Shown piece after piece: positions 28,584-37,440 of a DNA stretch of 64,000 bases. A program made the translations under genes and the position numbers. Source of the DNA: Vibrio sp. CB1-14 (GTDB taxonomy: Bacteria > Pseudomonadota > Gammaproteobacteria > Enterobacterales > Vibrionaceae); the NCBI RefSeq assembly GCF_040412085.2, contig NZ_CP115921.1, positions 186,001 through 250,000 on the forward strand, given 5' to 3'. Positions within the stretch are counted from its first letter, which is position 1. The number at the start of each line of letters is the position of its first letter. The notes below the pieces were generated by a model, which saw only the letters and a program-made list of their open reading frames with translations, had not been told where the DNA came from and made no database searches.

Positions 28584-28618
28584 AAGGCTCCCTAATGAAT
28601 AATGGGAGCCTTATTTTT
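28584..28618 (+). terminator. pyrC terminator
   Basis: AAGGCTCCC (28584-28592) pairs with GGGAGCCTT (28604-28612), followed by ATTTTT. Confidence 0.88.
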
Positions 28619-28641
28619 AAGCCCAACCGAGATTACTGTTC

Positions 28642-28968
28642 ATGTCCCAAGAAGTTGTTGTCGTCACTCCATGCCGCGCTGCCTGTAAAAATGAAGGTGG
28701 GATCTGCAGCGGATGCCATCGAACCATGGATGAACTTTCGCAGTGGCGTTTTATGGATAACGAGCAGCGCCAAGACAAGGTTAAGCAACTCTCCGGGGAG
28801 CAATCCACGCACCAGTGCCAGCAGTGTGGTGAACCCGCCTATTGTGATATCTCAGCAGGAAAGTCATCTTGCTGGTGTTTCGAGATAGAGAAACGTGACA
28901 CCTCAAGTTTGCAAAAATCAGCCACCTGTTTGTGTCGTAAGTGCTTGAGTAAGTTGCCGTTGAAATAG
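28642..28968 (+). CDS. DUF1289 plus cysteine-rich CWC domain fusion
   Basis: 108 residues with 14 cysteines. Residues 1-50 are DUF1289-like: CRAACKNEGGICSGCHRTMDELSQW. Residues about 58-105 fit the cysteine-rich CWC family: CQQCGEPAYCDISAGKSSCWCFEIEK and, at the end, CLCRKCLSKL. Both parts are probable zinc or Fe-S binding modules of unknown function and usually occur separately. Downstream of pyrC but separated from it by a terminator. Confidence 0.78.
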   Translation: MSQEVVVVTPCRAACKNEGGICSGCHRTMDELSQWRFMDNEQRQDKVKQLSGEQSTHQCQQCGEPAYCDISAGKSSCWCFEIEKRDTSSLQKSATCLCRKCLSKLPLK

Positions 28969-29067
28969 CCATATCCGTCAATATCCTTGATGTACCCCTC
29001 CTAGGTTGTTGCAAGCTTGTTAAAAAGCAAATAGAGTAAAAGCCCAACACAAAAAGGAAAATAACAA

Positions 29068-29505
29068 ATGGAATCATTGCTTGAAGGTTTTCCGGTCATT
29101 ACAGAAATTCCCGTCGCTTGGGGGGAAATGGACGCCTTAAATCATGTCAATAACGCGGTGTACTTTCGTTATTTTGAAACCGCTCGCCTCGACTATTTTC
29201 GCCACATCAGTTTGATGGAAGACATGTCCGTCACCAATGTTGGTCCCGTACTTGGTGATACTTACTGTCGCTATAAACTCCCCGTCACCTACCCCGACAC
29301 TCTACTAGTGGGTTCTCGTATTACCGGTGTCAAAGAAGACAGATTCACGATGGAGTACAGCATTGTCAGTCACAAGCTTGGTAAGGTTACGACGACTGGC
29401 ACCGCAACCATCGTGATGTTTGACTTTAATACCAATAAGAAAGGGTTGATTTCTGAGAAATTGATGAAGGCGATTAAAGAGACGCGAAATGGGTTAGCGG
29501 ACTAG
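29068..29505 (+). CDS. 4-hydroxybenzoyl-CoA thioesterase-fold acyl-CoA thioesterase
   Basis: 145-residue hotdog-fold protein with the 4HBT/YbgC motif WGEMDALNHVNNAVYFRYFETARLDYF; the Asp in GEMDALNH is the catalytic acid typical of the family. Predicted to hydrolyse acyl-CoA in the cytoplasm; acyl specificity cannot be read. AAAAAGGA precedes the ATG. Confidence 0.88.
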   Translation: MESLLEGFPVITEIPVAWGEMDALNHVNNAVYFRYFETARLDYFRHISLMEDMSVTNVGPVLGDTYCRYKLPVTYPDTLLVGSRITGVKEDRFTMEYSIVSHKLGKVTTTGTATIVMFDFNTNKKGLISEKLMKAIKETRNGLAD

Positions 29506-29521
29506 CAGATAAGTTAAAATT

Positions 29522-29573
29522 ACGCCTTTCGTATCAGATGACAACGTTGTTTGATACGAAAGGCGTCTTTTTA
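29522..29573. terminator. strong terminator
   Basis: ACGCCTTTCGTATCA and TGATACGAAAGGCGT form a perfect 15-bp stem with a 15-nt loop, followed by CTTTTTATT on the plus strand. Confidence 0.88.
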
Positions 29574-29650
29574 TTGCTATCAAACATGTAATAAAGCATC
29601 GATATTTGTACTTCGAGATAGTGAACCATATTCACCCGAACGAACAATCC

Positions 29651-30031
29651 TCATTGGCTTTCGGAGGCATGTTTAACGCGCCTTTCTTCCATCTCTTGGG
29701 AGTAGGTATTGGCTTTTACTCCGTAAATAATCTGTATGTAGTGATCATCAAGTACAACAACACCATACGCTCCGTGATGCTTAAGTGCCTTGTGGTCGAC
29801 GATGGATGTGTCTTTCAAAGTCAGTCGGAGTCTAGTCGCGCATGCACCGGTTTCGACTAGGTTGTTAAGTCCTCCAATGGCCTTAATAACCGTGTCGACA
29901 TCTTGTTTGAGGTGCTGGTTAACTTGGGTTAATGATTTTAGTAGTAGCTTGATGGTTTGAAGCATCTTCAGTAGCTCAGATGGTAAGCGATGTGTGATTA
30001 TACCCCCTATTTCAGATAATAAGTGCGACAT
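29651..30031 (-). CDS. stand-alone PTS EIIB domain protein
   Basis: 126 residues. The C-terminal two-thirds is a glucose-type PTS EIIB: IKAIGGLNNLVETGACATRLRLTLKDTSIVDHKALKHHGAYGV, with the phosphorylated Cys in ACATRLR. It is followed by a short YGVKANTYSQEME tail. No EIIC or EIIA is nearby, so it may be a regulatory phospho-acceptor or the leftover of a larger permease gene. The N-terminal 40 residues are a predicted helix (LLKMLQTIKLLLKSLTQV) and not membrane EIIC. Confidence 0.75.
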   Translation of the reverse strand: MSHLLSEIGGIITHRLPSELLKMLQTIKLLLKSLTQVNQHLKQDVDTVIKAIGGLNNLVETGACATRLRLTLKDTSIVDHKALKHHGAYGVVVLDDHYIQIIYGVKANTYSQEMEERRVKHASESQ

Positions 30032-30565
30032 TCATAGAAAGGAGTAGAAGAGGAAGCCAATGGGATATCACTACTTTATCGCTGCTACACCTTATACTGA
30101 CCTAAAAAGTCCAGAGTTCTTAACAAATTAATCTTCTTGAAAAAGCCTCCACGAGTAGAGGCACTGCCAATGGTTATAACGCTTAGGTTTCTTGTCTGCG
30201 CTAGCTAAGAACACAAGATCCATGAGCAACTCGCCAATACCGAAGAGTTCTTTCTGAACGTGGTAAAAAACAAGACAAGAGCAAAACTGACAGCACGCTA
30301 GGTATTCTTAAAGCTCAAAGGTATCAACACACTCGACTTCAATGGTCAGAGCTTAATTACAGGCGTTCAGGAGCATCAATCGCGGCTACTCAAACTTCTT
30401 GGTTCGCTATATCAAGCGGTTTATTTCTAAATTGGCGGCGAAATGACGGCTACTTTTCTCATGATTACTCTCTTATTAATGATGGACAATTAATAGTGGC
30501 TAAGCACTTACTGTGCATCTGATTTTGATGGCTTCAACTTATCGTTCCTCAAGCTCTATGACGAT
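30032..30565. other. gene-poor region with decayed coding DNA
   Basis: Apart from the remnant listed separately, no intact gene is seen. A hairpin GCCTC-N8-GAGGC at about 30146-30164 is followed on the minus strand by TTTTT, so it may be an old terminator for a lost leftward gene. The region separates ordinary chromosomal genes from the palindrome-rich accessory region. Confidence 0.5.
30209..30430 (+). pseudogene. unrecognised broken reading frame
   Basis: A protein-like frame of about 73 codons is interrupted by an amber codon at 30299-30301 (...NVVKNKTRAKLTAR, stop, VFLKLKGINTLDFNGQSLIT...). It has no start codon in context and no ribosome-binding site. It may be the leftover of a transposase or other mobile gene, but I do not recognise the family. 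Confidence 0.3.
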
Positions 30566-30634
30566 GAATTAGAGAAATTCATTTCTTGTGTCCTATAGTC
30601 CACAAGAAATGTCAAAAACGAATTTCTCTAAAAC
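30566..30634. promoter_or_regulatory. palindrome pair A (GAATTAGAGAAATTC type)
   Basis: Left copy GAATTAGAGAAATTC at 30566-30580 is exact. The right copy GAATTTCTCTAAAAC at 30620-30634 is inverted with one weak arm. Centres are 54 bp apart. Between them lies a separate inverted repeat ATTTCTTGTG...CACAAGAAAT. The pair is 69 bp before the first start codon of the 30.7-32.7 kb gene group. Confidence 0.7.
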
Positions 30635-30702
30635 ATAGTGACAGTTCAGCGACTGATGCATTATTGAAAGCTGACAAGTTTATGTAACTAGGTGAGTACA
30701 CA

Positions 30703-30750
30703 ATGCTGACTACTGATGCCATTAAATATTGTAATGAGGGTGTGCGTTAA
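30703..30750 (+). CDS. possible 15-residue leader peptide
   Basis: ATG with a strong AGGTGAG ribosome-binding sequence encodes MLTTDAIKYCNEGVR, and its stop is 2 nt before the ATG of the next gene. It could be a leader that couples translation to that gene. The peptide has no recognised relatives. Confidence 0.35.
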   Translation: MLTTDAIKYCNEGVR

Positions 30751-30752
30751 TA

Positions 30753-31103
30753 ATGGAGCGAACCATATATTTGAATGACCGACCATATAGGATATGTGAT
30801 ATCGGTGAAGGAGAGTGTTCTATTGTTGTATTTTACTCTGATAGAACCTCAGATTTATACGAAAGATATAAGCGACAATACTCTGCGTCTTCAAGAGTTA
30901 TTTTGGTTGATACTTCAGAGTCTTGGGATGTGCCGGTTGAATCGATGACTTTGTCAGAGCTTGACGTTCTCGTCGAGGATATTCACTTATTAGCGGATAT
31001 ATATTGGCTGGATCAATTCTCTATAGTGATTGAGAGAGCGACAAATAATATCTATGAAAAATTTAAAAGTGGGATTCCAGAACGTTTGAAGTTACTGGGC
31101 TAA
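30753..31103 (+). CDS. hypothetical protein, faint alpha/beta-hydrolase resemblance
   Basis: 116 residues, cytoplasmic, no signal or membrane segment. The pattern IGEGECSIVVFYSD, SSRVILVDTSESWDVPVES and LVEDIHLLADIYWLDQFSIVIE resembles the N-terminal half of an alpha/beta hydrolase up to the nucleophile elbow. The Gly-x-Ser-x-Gly elbow itself is absent and the protein stops early, so an enzymatic role is unlikely. It is the first full gene after palindrome pair A and probably leads a three-gene group with the lipoprotein and barrel genes. Confidence 0.55.
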   Translation: MERTIYLNDRPYRICDIGEGECSIVVFYSDRTSDLYERYKRQYSASSRVILVDTSESWDVPVESMTLSELDVLVEDIHLLADIYWLDQFSIVIERATNNIYEKFKSGIPERLKLLG

Positions 31104-31171
31104 ATGACATGCACTTGACTACAAGTAGGAAATTATAGCAACCCTTGCCCCGAATTCAGTAGAAGCTAGAA

Positions 31172-31759
31172 ATGAGAAGAATACAGTTACCACTGACAGT
31201 GATATTAAGCAGCCTATTGATAACCACAGGTTGTTCTACGATGCCTGGAAGCACTGAACAAAGCCAACTTAATGAATTTGAAAAACTTATAGAACACACA
31301 CTGGTAGAACTCTATGCCAAGAATAGCGACATCGAAAAGCAAGCAGATAATGCCATTGGTTACATTGTATTGACGGGTACCGTCACAAAAGTACCGGTTT
31401 TTGGCGCAGGTAGTGGTTATGGCGTCGCTGTTGACAATGTGACAGGTGAAAAGACTTATCTCAAAACACGCCGTGTAGACATTGGTGCTGGCTGGGGAAT
31501 AAGAAGCTCGAGAACAGTCATCTTTTTCTCTGATGCGAGTAAGTTTGAAGAGTTTAGGCGCGGAAAATGGATTTTTAATCTAGGTGCAGAAGCAACTGCG
31601 AAAGTTGGAGATGTAGGTGGTAATGGCAGTACCGACGGCAGTGGGATTCTTGCATCTAAGGGCTACAAACAATACCTAATATTGGATTCAGGGCTCTCTG
31701 TCACATTCACCTCAACACTGACGAGTATATCCCCGTTTGAGTTAGTAGAACAGAAGTAA
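31172..31759 (+). CDS. lipoprotein with a Ysc84/SYLF-like domain
   Basis: 195 residues. The lipobox is SLLITTGCSTM (Cys21 acylated). The rest resembles the SYLF (Ysc84) fold: GTVTKVPVFGAGSGYGVAVDNVTGEKTYLK, DIGAGWGIRSSRTVIFFSD, FRRGKWIFNLGAEATAKVGD. In other organisms the domain binds lipids. The second residue after Cys is Thr-Met, not Asp, so outer-membrane sorting is expected. It is 20 bp upstream of the barrel gene, and the pair should act together in the envelope. Confidence 0.78.
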   Translation: MRRIQLPLTVILSSLLITTGCSTMPGSTEQSQLNEFEKLIEHTLVELYAKNSDIEKQADNAIGYIVLTGTVTKVPVFGAGSGYGVAVDNVTGEKTYLKTRRVDIGAGWGIRSSRTVIFFSDASKFEEFRRGKWIFNLGAEATAKVGDVGGNGSTDGSGILASKGYKQYLILDSGLSVTFTSTLTSISPFELVEQK

Positions 31760-31779
31760 ATAACAAGTAACCGATAATC

Positions 31780-32718
31780 ATGAAACAAGTAAAGACTATT
31801 GCAGTAGCATTCTTCTTCGCTACCATTTTCACAGCGAATGCACAGGACTCGATTGAACGAGTGGTTGAAACGAGTACAACAGCGGGACATTGGAGCCATT
31901 TACCTATATGGGGTGATCGAGTAGAAGCACTCGGGTATAAGCTACCAGCTCCTATTGGAATCGGATTGTATTTCAACGATCAAACAATGCCATATGAGGC
32001 AACCTCGGACTTTTCTCTGGGGGCCAATGGAGGCTTACTTGGAGGTTCAAATATATACATTCCCAAGGGCGATGTAAGAATAGATGGAAGAGACCAGAGC
32101 CTGCAATTAAGGGCAGATGCATGGCTATTCCCATTTCTAAATGTATATGGCCTTTTGGGGTATACCAAGGGTCATAAAGATATTGTCGCTAATACAGAAA
32201 ATGTAGAGATACCAGGCAGGCCATTATTAGAGGGAATGCTTCAGGCGGCAGGTTCCATTACTATTCCTATAGAATATGAAGCGACCAATGTAGGTCTAGG
32301 TGCCGTGTTGGCTGGACAAATAGATCCATTTGATTGGCATCCATTTATCATGACTGCTGTTGGTGCTTATACGGTGGCGAGAACTACGGCGACGGATAAC
32401 AATATCTACACAACGATTGGAGCGTTTAAAATTGGTCAGCGATATAGTGTACCAGGTGGACAACTTGCAGGGTTAGTAGGAATAACTTATCAAAGAGTTG
32501 ACCAGAATATGAAGGGCTCTTATAGCTTCAAGGGTACAGATTTGGAACGTCTAATTGAGTCTGTAAATTACAATGTCAATCTTCAAAGTGCAGAAACGAT
32601 CAATATGGCTTTGACTATGGTGTATGACTTTGGTTACGCAGAAGAGTGGAGTTTTATGATGGAGTATGGGTTTTTGAATTGGAATCAATTCACCCTATCA
32701 CTAGGAAGGCGCTTTTAA
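31780..32718 (+). CDS. outer-membrane beta-barrel protein
   Basis: 312 residues with a signal peptide (ATIFTANA-QD) and alternating strands. It ends in the outer-membrane sorting signature NQFTLSLGRRF (terminal Phe). A glycine-rich stretch (GANGGLLGGSN) lies near residue 80. Function unknown; the gene is coupled to the preceding SYLF lipoprotein. Confidence 0.78.
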   Translation: MKQVKTIAVAFFFATIFTANAQDSIERVVETSTTAGHWSHLPIWGDRVEALGYKLPAPIGIGLYFNDQTMPYEATSDFSLGANGGLLGGSNIYIPKGDVRIDGRDQSLQLRADAWLFPFLNVYGLLGYTKGHKDIVANTENVEIPGRPLLEGMLQAAGSITIPIEYEATNVGLGAVLAGQIDPFDWHPFIMTAVGAYTVARTTATDNNIYTTIGAFKIGQRYSVPGGQLAGLVGITYQRVDQNMKGSYSFKGTDLERLIESVNYNVNLQSAETINMALTMVYDFGYAEEWSFMMEYGFLNWNQFTLSLGRRF

Positions 32719-32727
32719 ATCAGAATT

Positions 32728-32742
32728 GAATTTCTCTAATTC
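32728..32742. promoter_or_regulatory. palindrome B (single exact copy)
   Basis: GAATTTCTCTAATTC is exact and lies 105 bp before the tannase-like gene. A weak possible partner (10/15 match) is at 32769-32783, off the usual phasing. Confidence 0.65.
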
Positions 32743-32846
32743 CTGTTGCGCTCAATAGGGTTAGTAAATAATTAGTCGTATTCCAGGTTAGTAGCCTAGA
32801 AAATTAGTAGAAAATATCCTGATTACTCCTTAAGGAGAGTGTTTTT

Positions 32847-34433
32847 ATGTCCAGAAGACTAACCCAAATTTCGCCACTCATTATGAGTCTAATTTCCGCT
32901 TCAGTAATAGCAGGTATTGAAAATAAAGAAACTATTCAAAGCACAACGAGCGATTACGTATTAGGGGAGTGCAGTATTAATGCAATGCCAGCACAAAGCA
33001 ATGTACGCTATACCAGTGCAGAACGGAATGAGACGCACTGTGTCGTTAGTGGTGTCATTGAAAAAGAGATTAACTTCCAAGTAAGACTTCCACATGACTG
33101 GAATGGAATGTTTGCCCAAAGTGGAGGTGGAGGTTTCGTCGGTTCTGTTGTGGATTATATTGATGAGGTGGCACTGGGACCCGGTTATGCGACTGCGGGA
33201 ACGGATACAGGACATAGAGCACATGCCCTTGAGTCTAGTTGGGCGGCACAAAACCAACACAGAGAAGAAAGACTAGAAAACTTTGGTGGGCGTGCCGTAC
33301 ACCTGACAACACAAACGGCAAAAGTCGTCATTGAAAGTTACTATGAGCAGGAAAGTGAGAGAAACCTATTTTTTGGGTGTTCTCGTGGTGGTGGGCAAGG
33401 GCTTATTGCCGCTCAGCGCTACCCGACGGACTATGATGTTATCGTTGCTGGTTCGCCAGCCTATGACTGGTCAGTGCGTTTAGGAGGGCACCACTCCGCC
33501 ATTGCTCAAAAAATGTTCCCAAATTCAGGTCAGCTTGATAAAGCTATTATTGGAACGAAAGAAATTGAACTGGTGAACAGCTTGATCGCAGAGCAGTGCA
33601 AAAATGCAGATGGGCTAGACAACAGTGGTCTGATTGAGCCATGGAAGTGTGAGGTTGACTTTAAAGCACTGCAATGTGACGAAGAAGGCGAGACATGTTT
33701 ATCTTCAGACCAGATAGAAGTGTTTGAACTGGTATACAACGGATTTTATGACAGTAAAGGCAATCCATTAGCAGAGGGTTTTTACTTTGGTGCGAAAGCC
33801 GACATGATTCATAAGTGGCTTGCAGGAGGGCTTAAAGTTAACGACATGGATGAGTTCCAGTCTGGTGTACGCATTGATCCTGACTTGAAGGCACCGGTGA
33901 CACCAAACTTCGGTTACGCTTTTGGTCACGGGATCATGAAGAACTTCATTTTTGATGGTGAGTACAACAGTGCGAGTTATGATTTCGACAACCTGCGTCA
34001 AGACGGAAGTCACTTAGGAAAATATTTGGATGCGGTTAACCCTGACCTAAGAGCGTTTAGAGATAATGGCGGAAAACTCATCATGTGGAACGGCTTACAG
34101 GACGTTGCGATATCTCCAGCAAGCACCGTAAGTTATTACAAAGATGTCATCAAGCACGATCCGACAGCTGCCAATGACGTTGCTCTGTTTCTGTTACCTG
34201 GGGTAGATCATTGTGCCGGAGGCGTCGGTCCTTGGTTGGTTGATTGGATGGGTGAAGGTAATCAATGGGCTGATACTAATGTAGCACCGAGAGAAGTGGT
34301 CGCACATTGGGTTGATCCTGAAAAAGGGATTGATGGGAACCGAAAGGTGTGTGCATACCCTGAGGTAGCGATGTGGGATGGTAAAGGTGACCCGAGAAGT
34401 GCTAATAGCTTCCGCTGCGAATCTCCCAACTAA
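32847..34433 (+). CDS. tannase/feruloyl-esterase family hydrolase
   Basis: 528-residue secreted serine esterase. The nucleophile motif is GCSRGGGQG with Ser179 next to Cys178. The catalytic His lies in GVDHCAGG near residue 455, and the flanking cysteines would form the family's CS-D-HC disulfide. The group includes tannases, feruloyl esterases and MHETase; the substrate is an aromatic ester but cannot be named here. AAGGAGAG precedes the ATG. It is monocistronic and follows palindrome B. Confidence 0.88.
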   Translation: MSRRLTQISPLIMSLISASVIAGIENKETIQSTTSDYVLGECSINAMPAQSNVRYTSAERNETHCVVSGVIEKEINFQVRLPHDWNGMFAQSGGGGFVGSVVDYIDEVALGPGYATAGTDTGHRAHALESSWAAQNQHREERLENFGGRAVHLTTQTAKVVIESYYEQESERNLFFGCSRGGGQGLIAAQRYPTDYDVIVAGSPAYDWSVRLGGHHSAIAQKMFPNSGQLDKAIIGTKEIELVNSLIAEQCKNADGLDNSGLIEPWKCEVDFKALQCDEEGETCLSSDQIEVFELVYNGFYDSKGNPLAEGFYFGAKADMIHKWLAGGLKVNDMDEFQSGVRIDPDLKAPVTPNFGYAFGHGIMKNFIFDGEYNSASYDFDNLRQDGSHLGKYLDAVNPDLRAFRDNGGKLIMWNGLQDVAISPASTVSYYKDVIKHDPTAANDVALFLLPGVDHCAGGVGPWLVDWMGEGNQWADTNVAPREVVAHWVDPEKGIDGNRKVCAYPEVAMWDGKGDPRSANSFRCESPN

Positions 34434-34743
34434 GACCTAGTATAACCATGCTCCTCTTCAGAGGGGCATGAGTGGCATAAAGCAACATCAAGGCTGTTGA
34501 GTTAGGCTTGGCTGTCATGATGTAGAGGTAGAGCATCGTCCTTAATACTAAATGAAGAGGTGACAATGAATTGCCGAAGTTCATTGCTGAGCTGCAAATG
34601 TGAATTTCTCTAATTCATCGCTTTTGTGTCATGTATCCCATAATATTTAATCTGATTTTCTGCGAAGGAGTGTAGAGCTAAATGGCTTATTTTCGTTAAT
34701 GGATAATAACGAGTTTTTGTCAAAGTAAATTGGGCTTTACTTA
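34434..34743. other. intergenic region with hairpin and palindrome pair C
   Basis: A 10-bp stem (CATGCTCCTC / GAGGGGCATG, 34447-34470, one G.T pair) without U-run follows the esterase gene and may end its transcript. The rest holds palindrome pair C and the untranslated leader of the antiporter gene. No reading frame is credible. Confidence 0.5.
34568..34616. promoter_or_regulatory. palindrome pair C
   Basis: The right copy GAATTTCTCTAATTC at 34602-34616 is exact. The left copy GAATTGCCGAAGTTC at 34568-34582 keeps the arms but not the core. Centres are 34 bp apart, one helical turn less than the 44-bp pairs. It lies 128 bp before the antiporter start. Confidence 0.6.
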
Positions 34744-35835
34744 ATGCTTAACTTAATAAAACAAGAATATAAACTTTTAATAGGTATTCTCGCAGTTCTA
34801 TTTTTTAAGCTGGTTGGTGATGGATTACTGTCCGGCGGATTAGCACCTTTAAGCTATGTAATTACAACGGGTATATTGTTTTATGTAGTGATGGTTGCCA
34901 TCTTTTCAGTGGTACGTCATTCGGATGCATTAGCTATAAAACTTGGTGACCCTTATGGAACGTTGATTCTAACGTTGTCGGTTGTCTTGCTTGAAGTGAT
35001 AATGGTCTCCTCAGTAATGCTCACAGGCGAATCAAATCCTTATCTCGCAAGAGATACCATGTTTGCTGTAGTCATGGCAGTTCTCAACGGTTTTGTGGGT
35101 ATTACGCTACTGATAGGCGGTATGAAATACCATACTCAAACTTACAACCTTGATGGCATTAAAGCGTACTTGGTTGCTATTATTCCACTTTCATTACTTT
35201 GTTTAGTGCTACCTAACTATACCAGTATGGACGCCTTAGGAAATATGTCGATAAGCTTGACTTGGACTTTGGTACTTGCCTCCATTGCTTTATATGCGGT
35301 ATTCCTATTCGTCCAAACACGCAGTCATTCCAATTATTTTATTGATGCTGATCATGAAGATGAGCACGAGCATCACGGTCCGTTACATAGCAATGTTTTT
35401 CATACCATCATGTTAGTGAGCTATCTTCTTGTTGTTATCTTGCTGGCAAAAAGTCTCGCGATGCCAATTAACGATGGTATTACTGTGATGGGTGCTCCCG
35501 CGGCATTGGGAGGCTTGATTGTAGCCTTGATTATCCTTGCTCCTGAAGCTGTCGGAGCCGTTAAGGCAGCGGTGACCAATCAACTGCAGAGAGCGATGAA
35601 CTTGTTCTTTGGATCAGTGCTAGCGACAATCGCACTGACTGTACCTGCTGTATTACTCATCTCTGGCGTGATGAATGAGCCTATTAGGTTAGGCTTAGCT
35701 CCTGCTGAAACAGTGTTACTTGGTGCGACGTTACTGATGACCAGCGTCAGCTTTAGTAGTGGTCGAACTAACTCACTTAATGGTGCAACACACTTAATAC
35801 TGTTTTTCGCCTATATTATTTTGATGTTTGACTAG
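34744..35835 (+). CDS. ChaA-type cation/proton antiporter
   Basis: 363 residues and about ten membrane segments. The CaCA-type repeats are visible: LILTLSVVLLEVIMVSSVML in the first half and GLIVALIILAPEAVGAVKAAV in the second. An acidic/His loop DADHEDEHEHHGPLHS sits between them and probably binds metal. It resembles E. coli ChaA (Na+/H+, Ca2+/H+, K+/H+ exchange at high pH). It begins a transporter cassette with mgtE- and marC-type genes; a deleted relative is at 51.6 kb. Confidence 0.88.
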   Translation: MLNLIKQEYKLLIGILAVLFFKLVGDGLLSGGLAPLSYVITTGILFYVVMVAIFSVVRHSDALAIKLGDPYGTLILTLSVVLLEVIMVSSVMLTGESNPYLARDTMFAVVMAVLNGFVGITLLIGGMKYHTQTYNLDGIKAYLVAIIPLSLLCLVLPNYTSMDALGNMSISLTWTLVLASIALYAVFLFVQTRSHSNYFIDADHEDEHEHHGPLHSNVFHTIMLVSYLLVVILLAKSLAMPINDGITVMGAPAALGGLIVALIILAPEAVGAVKAAVTNQLQRAMNLFFGSVLATIALTVPAVLLISGVMNEPIRLGLAPAETVLLGATLLMTSVSFSSGRTNSLNGATHLILFFAYIILMFD

Positions 35836-36025
35836 ATAAGTATCGTTAATAAGGCTGAGTAACTCCTCATTTACTATCTATTGAAACAGTATGGGTAGAT
35901 AACTTGGCCATTAACGATAAATTTTAATTCTGCCATTATTGAACGCTTGCCTTTAGTTATATTTTTACTTAATTATTAGAAATGTAATCTAATGGGCTGT
36001 TACATGAGTATATTGGATTATAATA

Positions 36026-37417
36026 ATGACATTAATAAGCTTACCTTTTCCTACCGAGGAAGCAGAAAAGCTGTACTATTCAGTGCTTGATTGTATTTCG
36101 ACTAAGAATAGTAAGAAACTATGCGGTTATCTAAACAAAGCAGAATCTATACAGCTTTCTTCTGTAGTGAATAAACTTACCAATGGTGAGCGAGTTGCGG
36201 TTTGGACACTATTAGCGGGCATCGACGCCTCACTGGCCGCAAATCTCCTTGACCATTTTTCTGATAATGAGTTGGTAAGCCTAATTAGCCAGTTACCGGT
36301 AGAGACGACGCTTAGTATGTTTCATCACCTACGCTCTGGTGATCGCCGTATTTTGATCAATGAATTGCCGTACGATCTCCAACAACAGCTAAAACGTTCG
36401 TTACCTCAAGCGTGGAAGAATGAAGAACGAGCGGCCTTAAATTATGCTTCGGACTCGGCGGGTGGAATTTGTAAGAGTGAAATCCTAAAGATGCCCGATA
36501 GTGCCACGATCGAAACCTTAGGAGAGATTTTAAACGCGGAAGAGCAGAACTTAGAGCGATTGGAATGGCGTTATGTCTATTTGCACGACCAGGAAGGGAA
36601 CTATGTAGGAGGTTTAAAGATCCGCGATGTTATTTCCCTTCCAGGTGGTTCCGTGCTCAAAAACAGTCTTGACCCTTCTATCCCAGTGATTTCTCCTGAG
36701 TCAGATTTAACGGCGATCAAAAGTACTCTAGATACTACTTTGCATGCGGTTATTCCTGTTATCGATGACTTTGGTTTTCAAATAGGGGTTGTGGGCTTTA
36801 AACACCTCAATGAAGCACTGTATGAACGGTCAAAACAACAGTTACTTGAGCAGTCTGGTGTATTAGGGGGAGATGAATTTCGAACGATGCCTACCATCAA
36901 GCGGAATTTACGTAGGCTGGCCTTTCTATTGCCATCAGTAGTGCTGAGTTATGCTGCCGTGTCGATTATCGCAGCTTATGAGCCAATCATTGAAAAAATC
37001 GCGGTTTTAGCTGCAATATTACCACTTGTCGCCAATTTGTCTGGGGCAGCTGGCAATCAAGCGGTAGCCGTATCCATTAGAGAGCTGTCAACAGGTCAGA
37101 TTTCTGCCAAGGATGTTTTATATGTTGTTGCTAAAGAAATACCAATAGGTGTTGTAAATGGCATATTGATCGGCAGCGTTCTTGCGTTACTCACTTATCT
37201 AACTCAAAGTGGGGAAGTTATTGGATTACCACTTTTTATTGGTTTAGCGTATTCCTTTTCCTCTACTTTTGCTGTCATGATTGGTGGCTCCCTACCCCTT
37301 ATATTGAAGCGGTTCAACCTAGATCCAGCTATGTTATCTAGCCCAATACTAACTACGCTAACGGATGCTATATCATTCTTCAGCGTACTTTATCTTGCTC
37401 AGATGTTTTTATTATAG
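36026..37417 (+). CDS. MgtE-type divalent cation transporter
   Basis: 463 residues: an N-terminal MgtE intracellular domain (about 40-150), a CBS pair region (GGICKSEILKMPDS... IPVIDDFGFQIGVVGF) and five C-terminal membrane segments. The pore sequence is ANLSGAAGNQAVAVSIREL instead of the usual GGNAGSQ, and DPAMLSSPILTTLTDAISF matches the last helix. So it is a divergent MgtE, probably moving Mg2+ or a similar ion. It is 24 bp before the marC-type gene, and a broken paralogue lies at 52.5 kb. Confidence 0.87.
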   Translation: MTLISLPFPTEEAEKLYYSVLDCISTKNSKKLCGYLNKAESIQLSSVVNKLTNGERVAVWTLLAGIDASLAANLLDHFSDNELVSLISQLPVETTLSMFHHLRSGDRRILINELPYDLQQQLKRSLPQAWKNEERAALNYASDSAGGICKSEILKMPDSATIETLGEILNAEEQNLERLEWRYVYLHDQEGNYVGGLKIRDVISLPGGSVLKNSLDPSIPVISPESDLTAIKSTLDTTLHAVIPVIDDFGFQIGVVGFKHLNEALYERSKQQLLEQSGVLGGDEFRTMPTIKRNLRRLAFLLPSVVLSYAAVSIIAAYEPIIEKIAVLAAILPLVANLSGAAGNQAVAVSIRELSTGQISAKDVLYVVAKEIPIGVVNGILIGSVLALLTYLTQSGEVIGLPLFIGLAYSFSSTFAVMIGGSLPLILKRFNLDPAMLSSPILTTLTDAISFFSVLYLAQMFLL

Positions 37418-37440
37418 ACAACGAAATAACTGGTGCTTAT

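Noticed and set aside
29606..29860. 84-codon ORF on the plus strand opposite the EIIB gene
   Set aside because: The minus-strand frame is a clear EIIB domain; the plus frame has no family features.
34447..34470. Hairpin after the tannase-like gene as a strong terminator
   Set aside because: The stem is good but no U-run follows; kept only as a note in the intergenic entry.
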